A stretch of DNA of 64,000 nucleotides from Cellulosimicrobium protaetiae (GTDB taxonomy: Bacteria; Actinomycetota; Actinomycetes; Actinomycetales; Cellulomonadaceae): assembly GCF_009708005.2 (NCBI RefSeq), contig NZ_CP052757.1, positions 4,526,001-4,590,000 on the forward strand, read 5' to 3'. Position 1 is the stretch's first letter. Every line of letters begins with the position of its first letter. Below, piece by piece: positions 59,126-64,000 of this stretch. The position numbers and the translations under genes were made by a program. The notes beneath the pieces were generated by a model that worked only from the letters and a program-made list of their open reading frames with translations, did no database searches and was not told the origin of the DNA.

Positions 59126-60595
59126 ATGTTCGACGACACGAACCTCATCACGACCCTGGCGATCGTCGCCCTGGTCATCGCGTTCTTCGCGGTGGTCATC
59201 TTCATCAGCAAGCGCATCCGCCGCGTCCCGCCGAACGAGGCCCTGGTCATCGTCGGCCGCGGCGCGGGCCGCAAGGAGGCCGCGGGCAGCGGGCAGAAGG
59301 TCGTCGTCGGCGGCCGCACGTTCGTCTGGCCGATCCTCCAGCAGGGCTTCTCCATCTCGCTCGAGCAGCGCCAGATCGGCATCACGGTCGAGGGCGTGGA
59401 CAAGAACCGCATCAAGATCGCCATCAAGGCGTCGATCAACTTCAAGGTCCGCGGTGACGAGGAGGGCGTGCGCCGCGCGGCCCAGCGCTTCCTCTCCCAG
59501 CAGGGCACGCTGACGGAGATCATCAAGGAGTCCCTCGAGGGGTCGCTGCGCTCCATCGTCGGCGACATGACGATCGAGCAGATCATCTCCGACCGCAAGG
59601 GCCTGTCCGACCGCGTCGTCGAGTCCACCAAGGCCGACCTCTCGGAGCAGGGCCTCCAGGTCGACCTGCTCAACATCTCCGACATCTCGACGCCGGGCTC
59701 GGACTACCTGTCGAACCTCGGTCGCGCCGAGTCCGCCCGTGCCCGCCAGGTCGCCGAGGTCTCCGAGGCCGAGGCGCAGCGCGCGTCGGAGTTCGCCGTC
59801 ATCGACGCGGCCGAGCAGATCGCGGAGCGCCAGAAGGCGCTCGACCTCAAGCGGGCCGTCATCAAGGCCGACACCGACCGCGCGAACGCCGAGGCCGAGG
59901 CCGCCGGTCAGCTCGCCCGTGCCGAGCAGGACCGCCTCGTCGCGCAGCAGGAGCGCGAGGCGCTCGCCGAGCAGGCCCGCGTGACGCAGGAGCGCCTCGA
60001 CATCGAGATCCGCAAGCCCGCCGAGGCCAAGGCGTACGCCGAGGTCCAGGAGGCGAACGCGCGTCGTGACGCCGCGAACGCCGCGACCGAGGCCGACGCG
60101 TACAAGCGCACCGTCATCGCCGAGGCCAACAAGACGGCCGCGATCCAGGACGCCGAGGCGTCCGCGCAGGCCGTGCGCCGCGCCGGTGAGGCCGAGCGTG
60201 ACCGTCAGGTCGCCCTCGCCGCCGGTATCAAGGCCGAGGGTGAGGCCCGCGCCGCCGCGATCGAGGCCGAGGGTCGCGCCGAGGCCGTGGCGACCGACGC
60301 CAAGGCCGACGCGCTCCAGAAGTACGGCGAGGCGGCCCTGGTGCAGGAGCTCATCGAGCGCCTGCCCGAGATCGTGCGCGCCGCTGCCGAGCCGATCGGC
60401 AACATCCAGGGCATGACCGTCGTCTCGACCGACGGCGCGTCCGCGATCACGAAGAACGTCGCGTCGGTGCTGGGCGAGGGCCAGGAGGTCGTCAAGCAGC
60501 TGACCGGCGTCGACATCAACCAGCTCATCGCCAACCTCGCGGGCACGCAGCTCACGGGCTCGGGCGAGAAGGCGTCGAACGGCACCTCGCACTGA
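59126..60595 (+). CDS. Flotillin family (SPFH) protein
   Basis: A 489-residue flotillin. A single N-terminal hydrophobic segment (about 8-28) is followed by the SPFH/PHB domain (about 32-190, RVPPNEALVIVGRGAGR and IGITVEGVDKNRIKI) and a long Ala/Glu-rich coiled-coil (about 195-410) with AEAEAAGQLARAEQDRLVAQQ-type heptads and repeated EA pairs. The C-terminus (ELIERLPEIVRAAAEPIGNIQGMTVVS) is conserved. It oligomerises on the inner membrane and organises lipid domains. The NfeD-like gene directly upstream makes up its usual operon partner; a strong terminator follows. Confidence 0.95.
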   Translation: MFDDTNLITTLAIVALVIAFFAVVIFISKRIRRVPPNEALVIVGRGAGRKEAAGSGQKVVVGGRTFVWPILQQGFSISLEQRQIGITVEGVDKNRIKIAIKASINFKVRGDEEGVRRAAQRFLSQQGTLTEIIKESLEGSLRSIVGDMTIEQIISDRKGLSDRVVESTKADLSEQGLQVDLLNISDISTPGSDYLSNLGRAESARARQVAEVSEAEAQRASEFAVIDAAEQIAERQKALDLKRAVIKADTDRANAEAEAAGQLARAEQDRLVAQQEREALAEQARVTQERLDIEIRKPAEAKAYAEVQEANARRDAANAATEADAYKRTVIAEANKTAAIQDAEASAQAVRRAGEAERDRQVALAAGIKAEGEARAAAIEAEGRAEAVATDAKADALQKYGEAALVQELIERLPEIVRAAAEPIGNIQGMTVVSTDGASAITKNVASVLGEGQEVVKQLTGVDINQLIANLAGTQLTGSGEKASNGTSH

Positions 60596-60625
60596 CCCCC
60601 TGACCGGCTCACGCCGGTGGCACGA

Positions 60626-60660
60626 CGACGGCCCGCCCGGAGGTTCTGGGCGGGCCGTCG
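60626..60660. terminator. Bidirectional terminator after the flotillin gene
   Basis: CGACGGCCCGCCC pairs perfectly with GGGCGGGCCGTCG around a nine-base loop, 30 bases past the flotillin stop and 24 bases before the 3' end of the convergent GAP-family gene, so it can serve both. Confidence 0.85.
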
Positions 60661-60684
60661 CCGTGCGGCGCGGACGCTGCCTGC

Positions 60685-61569
60685 TCAGGTCCAGCCGAGG
60701 CGTCCGAACGCGTTGAGGGCGAGCAGGACTCCGAGGATCCCGAGGACCCAGCCGGTCATGTCGGTCGCGTTCTTCGTGAGCCACGCGTCGAGCCGGCGCA
60801 GCAGCGGGTCGACGGCGCGCGCCGCGACGAGGCGCCCGAGCAGGAGCAGGAGCGCGGGCGCGATCATCACGACGCAGTACGCCGCGAGGATGCCGCCGGT
60901 CGCGGGCCAGCCGACGTCCGACGTCGTCAGCAGCCCGATCGCCGCGAGGTACGGCAGCATCGTCCCGACCTCGATCGCCGCAGCTCCGAGCGCGAGCCCC
61001 ATCAGGGGCAGCACGGACGGGCGGGTGCGGACGGCACCGGCCGCGTCCGCCTCGATCCCCAGCGCGCGCTCGCGCCACCGGGACAGCCGTCCCGGGCGCG
61101 GGGCCGACGTCGTCTCCCGTGCGACGCCGGGTGCGTCGCCCGTGCCGTGGCCTGGGGCAGGCGGACGGGCGCCGACCGTCGCCGGTGCGGCAGCGGCCGC
61201 GCGCTCCTCCCGGCGTGCCTGGCGCTTGCTGTCGAACCGGAAGCTCAGGGCGAACAGCCCGATGCCGAGCAGGAGCTGCACGATCGCCGCGGCCCGCGAG
61301 TCGAGCGCGTCGCCGAACCGGTCGAGGAACGCGCCGGCGCCCAGCAGCACGACGATCCCGACGGCGAGGTAGAACGCGGCGACGGTGCCGAGGTACGCGA
61401 GCACGCGCCCGGCACGCAGCCGTCCCGGAGCGAGCAGCAGCCAGACCGGGATGAGGAGGGTGCCGAAGCTCGTGGAGTCGATGAGGGCCAGCACGACGAG
61501 CACGCCCGCCATCGCGGCGAGGCCGAGACCCGGCCCGCCGACGGCGTCGAGGTCGAGAGGGATGTCCAT
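60685..61569 (-). CDS. GAP-family (SfLAP-type) membrane protein
   Basis: A 294-residue membrane protein with six hydrophobic segments, three on each side of a cytosolic loop (about 115-175) of basic and Ala/Pro-rich residues. The first half has GVLVVLALIDSTSFGTLLIPVWLLL, which matches the GAP/SfLAP family; mycobacterial members (Sap) help move peptidoglycolipids or sulfolipid across the membrane. In other actinobacteria the substrate is unknown. The ATG at 61569 starts MDIPLDLDAVGGPG. It diverges from the two-component system genes. Confidence 0.85.
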   Translation of the reverse strand: MDIPLDLDAVGGPGLGLAAMAGVLVVLALIDSTSFGTLLIPVWLLLAPGRLRAGRVLAYLGTVAAFYLAVGIVVLLGAGAFLDRFGDALDSRAAAIVQLLLGIGLFALSFRFDSKRQARREERAAAAAPATVGARPPAPGHGTGDAPGVARETTSAPRPGRLSRWRERALGIEADAAGAVRTRPSVLPLMGLALGAAAIEVGTMLPYLAAIGLLTTSDVGWPATGGILAAYCVVMIAPALLLLLGRLVAARAVDPLLRRLDAWLTKNATDMTGWVLGILGVLLALNAFGRLGWT

Positions 61570-61729
61570 GCCGTCGAGCCTCTCGCTCGGGGAGCCGTCC
61601 CGTCGTCGGGCGAACGACCGACCCGGACGGCCCTCGGGCGCTCCGTGAGCGTGGGCCGGGGAGGCGACGACCGTCGTCGTACACCGTTCGACCGATCCGC
61701 AGAGCGGTTCCCTGTGCTGGGATGGGGGT

Positions 61730-63115
61730 GTGAGCACGGAGGACGGCAGCGCGGACGAGGCGCGCCCGGTCGCGTCCGCGCGGTCGGGCCGCTGGCGGGC
61801 GGCGACACGCTCGCTCTCCCAGGTGTGGCGCATCGAGGACCGCCGGAACGACGTCTTCTCTGCCGTCATGACCTTCGTCCTCGGGTGGGTGCTCCTGGAG
61901 GTGGGCCTGGTCGGGCTCGTCCGGGCACCGTTCGTCGTCGAGCCGGCGGAGCCGTGGTGGCGCGTCGCCCTGCTCGGGGTCGGCTGCCTCCTCATCCTCG
62001 TCAAGCGCGCCCACCCGATCCTGGCGCTCCTCGGGGGCGTCGCCGTCACCGCCGTCGACATCCGGTGGGGCGGCAGCCTCGCGATCACGCTCGTGCTGTG
62101 GGACCTGCTCTACGCCGCCGCCCTGTGGTCGGGGCCGCGGGCGCGCGCGTGGCTCTGGGGAGTGGCCGTGACCGTCGCCGTCCTGGGCTCCGTCGGCGCG
62201 GGCGAGGCCGCGCGCGACGTGCGGCAGTTCGTGTACATGGGTCTGCAGCTCGGCGCGGTCCTCCTCGTGCCGATGTGGTGGGCGACCAACGTGCGGACCA
62301 AGAGCGAGCTCGCGGAGCTCGCGGGCGAACGGGCCGACCTCGCGGCACGCGAGGCAGAGGCCGCGGCGCGCACGGCCGACCTGGAGCGGCAGCGCGCGAG
62401 CGACCTCGAGCGCATCGCCGAGCTCGACCGGCACGAGGCCGTCCGGGCCGAGCGCGCCGCGATGGCGCGCGACCTGCACGACGTCATCGCGTCCCACCTG
62501 TCGACCATCGCGATCCACTCCGGCGCCGCGCTCGCGCTCCCGCCCGACGCCACGAAGGACCGTGCCGCGCTCGAGCAGGTGCGCGTGAGCGCCGTCGCGT
62601 CGCTGGACGAGATGCGGTCGATGATCCTGCTGCTGCGCACGGAGGGGCGGCGCGACGACGACGCGGGCCCAGCCGTGGACGCCGTCGCCGCGCCGGGCCG
62701 GCTGGCTGGTCTCGACGCGCTGCTCGACGCCGCCCGGGCCACCACGACGGTCACGCTCGACGACCCCGGCGGCGTCGCGACGTCGTCCCTGCCGGCCGCG
62801 GCGGACCAGGCGCTGTTCCGGATCGCGCAGGAGGCCGTGACCAACGCGCTCAAGCACGCGCCGGGTTCACCCGTGACGGTGCGGCTCGCGCGGCACGACG
62901 CGGCCGTGGCGCTCGAGGTCCGCGACGACGGCGCGCCGCGCACCGCACCGCCCGTCGAGGGCCCGCTCAGCGCGGGCACCGGGCTGCTGACGATGCGCGA
63001 ACGGGCCGACGGGCTCGGGGGGACGTTCGCGGCGGGTCCGACGTCGACCGGCGGGTGGGTCGTCCGGGCCTCCGTCCCCGTCGCCGACCGTCCGGTCGTG
63101 AGGGAGAACGCGTGA
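61730..63115 (+). CDS. NarL-type sensor histidine kinase
   Basis: A 461-residue kinase with a membrane sensor of about five helices (about 42-190), a coiled-coil (about 195-240), the HisKA_3 phosphoacceptor helix ERAAMARDLHDVIASHLSTIAIHSG (His250) and an HATPase domain with the N-box EAVTNALKHAPGS. No extracytoplasmic sensor domain is visible, so the signal probably comes from within or near the membrane. GTG at 61730; its stop overlaps the response regulator start (GTGA), so both are made together. Target genes unknown; cell-envelope stress is common for this architecture. Confidence 0.93.
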   Translation: MSTEDGSADEARPVASARSGRWRAATRSLSQVWRIEDRRNDVFSAVMTFVLGWVLLEVGLVGLVRAPFVVEPAEPWWRVALLGVGCLLILVKRAHPILALLGGVAVTAVDIRWGGSLAITLVLWDLLYAAALWSGPRARAWLWGVAVTVAVLGSVGAGEAARDVRQFVYMGLQLGAVLLVPMWWATNVRTKSELAELAGERADLAAREAEAAARTADLERQRASDLERIAELDRHEAVRAERAAMARDLHDVIASHLSTIAIHSGAALALPPDATKDRAALEQVRVSAVASLDEMRSMILLLRTEGRRDDDAGPAVDAVAAPGRLAGLDALLDAARATTTVTLDDPGGVATSSLPAAADQALFRIAQEAVTNALKHAPGSPVTVRLARHDAAVALEVRDDGAPRTAPPVEGPLSAGTGLLTMRERADGLGGTFAAGPTSTGGWVVRASVPVADRPVVRENA

Positions 63116-63891
63116 CACGACGACCGGTCCGGGTGCTGCTCGCGGACGACCACGCGGCCATCCGTGCGGGCCTGCGCCTCCTGCTCGACGCCGCCGACGA
63201 CGTCGAGGTCGTCGGCGAGGCGTCCGACGGCACCGCGGCCATCACGAACGCGCGGGCGCTGCGCCCCGACGTCGTGCTCATGGACCTGCGCATGCCCGGG
63301 GTAGACGGCATCGAGGCCACGCGCGTCATCACGGGCGAACGGCTGGCCGACGTGCTCGTGCTCACCACGTTCGACCTCGACGAGTACGTCGACGGCGCGC
63401 TGCGGGCGGGCGCGGCGGGATTCCTCCTCAAGTCCGCAGAACCCGCCGCGCTGCTCGACGCGGTCCGCCGCGTCGCCGACGGAGACGGCGTCCTCGCTCC
63501 CGAGGTCACCCGCCGCCTCCTCGCCGCGTTCGCGCGCGGCCCGGCACCCGACGGCGCCCCGCGCACCGGCCCGACGGCCCGCCCGGGCGGGCCGGGCGGC
63601 GCAGCCCCGGGACCGCCGTCGGGCACGGCCCGTGCCGTCCCGGCGGCGGGCGGCGAGGCGAGCGGTGAGGTGGGCGCACCGGCCAGGGACCCTCGTCTCG
63701 CGGACCTCACACCACGCGAGGTGGACGTGCTCGCCGCGCTCGGCCGCGGCCTCTCCAACCAGGGCATCGCGAGCGAGCTCTTCATCACCGAGGCGACGGC
63801 CAAGACCCACGTCTCGCGCGTCCTCGCCAAGGTCGGCGTCGCGACCCGCATGCAGGCGGCCATCGTCGCCCGCGACACCGGCCTCGCCTGA
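63112..63891 (+). CDS. LuxR/NarL-type response regulator
   Basis: A 259-residue regulator. The receiver domain (about 5-120) has the acidic pair at residues 12-13, phosphoacceptor Asp58 in LMDLRMPG and the Lys in FLLKSAEP. The C-terminal LuxR helix-turn-helix begins LTPREVDVLAALGRGLSNQGIASELFITEATAKTHVSRVLAKVG (about 200). Between them is an unusually long linker (about 142-193) of Pro, Gly and Ala, about twice the normal length. Paired with the upstream kinase by a four-base overlap. A repeat block starts 50 bases after the stop. Confidence 0.95.
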   Translation: MTRRPVRVLLADDHAAIRAGLRLLLDAADDVEVVGEASDGTAAITNARALRPDVVLMDLRMPGVDGIEATRVITGERLADVLVLTTFDLDEYVDGALRAGAAGFLLKSAEPAALLDAVRRVADGDGVLAPEVTRRLLAAFARGPAPDGAPRTGPTARPGGPGGAAPGPPSGTARAVPAAGGEASGEVGAPARDPRLADLTPREVDVLAALGRGLSNQGIASELFITEATAKTHVSRVLAKVGVATRMQAAIVARDTGLA

Positions 63892-63940
63892 CACCCGCTC
63901 CGCGGCACGACCCGGACCAGGTCCTGGAGACCCGACCGCG

Positions 63941-64000
63941 CGAGGCAGAACCCAGGCCCCGCGAGAAGGAACCCCGGTCACGCGAGATAGAACCGTGGTC
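63941..64000. repeat. 21-base repeat block, three reverse units, running off the window
   Basis: Units start CGAG at 63941, 63962 and 63983, exactly 21 bases apart (CGAGGCAGAACCC, CGAGAAGGAACCCC, CGAGATAGAACCGTGGTC). The array reaches the last base of the window, so further units and any facing block lie outside. Confidence 0.88.

Overview
This is a very GC-rich, gene-dense stretch of an actinobacterial chromosome. Signs of this are frequent GTG starts, four-base GTGA/ATGA gene overlaps, DtxR/IdeR-type iron boxes, a DUF5926 protein, an SfLAP/GAP-family membrane protein and a TipA-like regulator. Class III ribonucleotide reductase, a fumarate reductase-type pair and a PoxB-like enzyme suggest a facultative anaerobe. 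A member of the Micrococcales (Cellulosimicrobium/Cellulomonas/Promicromonosporaceae side) is my best guess, but it is inference and not proven by the window. I see no rRNA, tRNA, CRISPR array, transposase, integrase or phage gene.

Layout. 0-12 kb: the end of a lacI-type repressor diverging from map, a broken GNAT gene, the serS-HAD pair, a lipid kinase, a 1565-residue membrane protein built of two tandem copies of one unit, a GT2 glycosyltransferase and DUF5926. 12-16 kb: pirin, a 640-base non-coding gap with a cluster of DnaA-box-like sites, a protein of unknown function, and DinB/TetR. 16-21 kb: a haem-iron island (haem oxygenase, then hmuTUV) with iron boxes in front of both transcription units and a highly structured 660-base spacer. 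21-28 kb: a beta-helix surface protein, an EF-G-like GTPase and a TipA-like MerR regulator with an internal start. 28-34 kb: small metabolic genes, a TetR/GT1 pair, MazG-like and YwiC-like proteins. 34-37 kb: nrdDG behind paired NrdR-like boxes. 37-45 kb: P450, a DrrAB-like exporter with its TetR, phosphoglucomutase, an MFS pump and soxR. 45-54 kb: alpha/beta hydrolase, fumarate reductase/succinate dehydrogenase A and B, a lipoprotein, MFS, and a cupin regulator/methyltransferase/flavoprotein cluster. 54-64 kb: PoxB-like enzyme, cytochrome b561, a kinase-fold protein, NfeD plus flotillin, a GAP-family protein and a two-component system.

The most unusual content is not a protein. A family of 21-base repeats (core CGAGGTAGAACCCTGGTC or its complement) occupies at least seven intergenic positions. 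Units keep a 21-base register even where their sequence has decayed. They often stand as facing inverted blocks and lie at the 3' ends of genes. Three different genes end with their TAG stop codon inside a repeat, each in the same frame (CCG AGG TAG, Pro-Arg-stop). The largest locus, between hmuO and hmuT, has three units, a perfect 25-base inverted repeat, a 56-base hairpin and about ten units facing the other way. Other points of interest: one base that removes both the stop of an ABC ATPase gene and the start of its permease gene, an internal ribosome site that should produce a separate TipAS-like domain, a fused tandem duplication in the 1565-residue membrane protein, and a fumarate reductase pair without a membrane anchor gene beside it.
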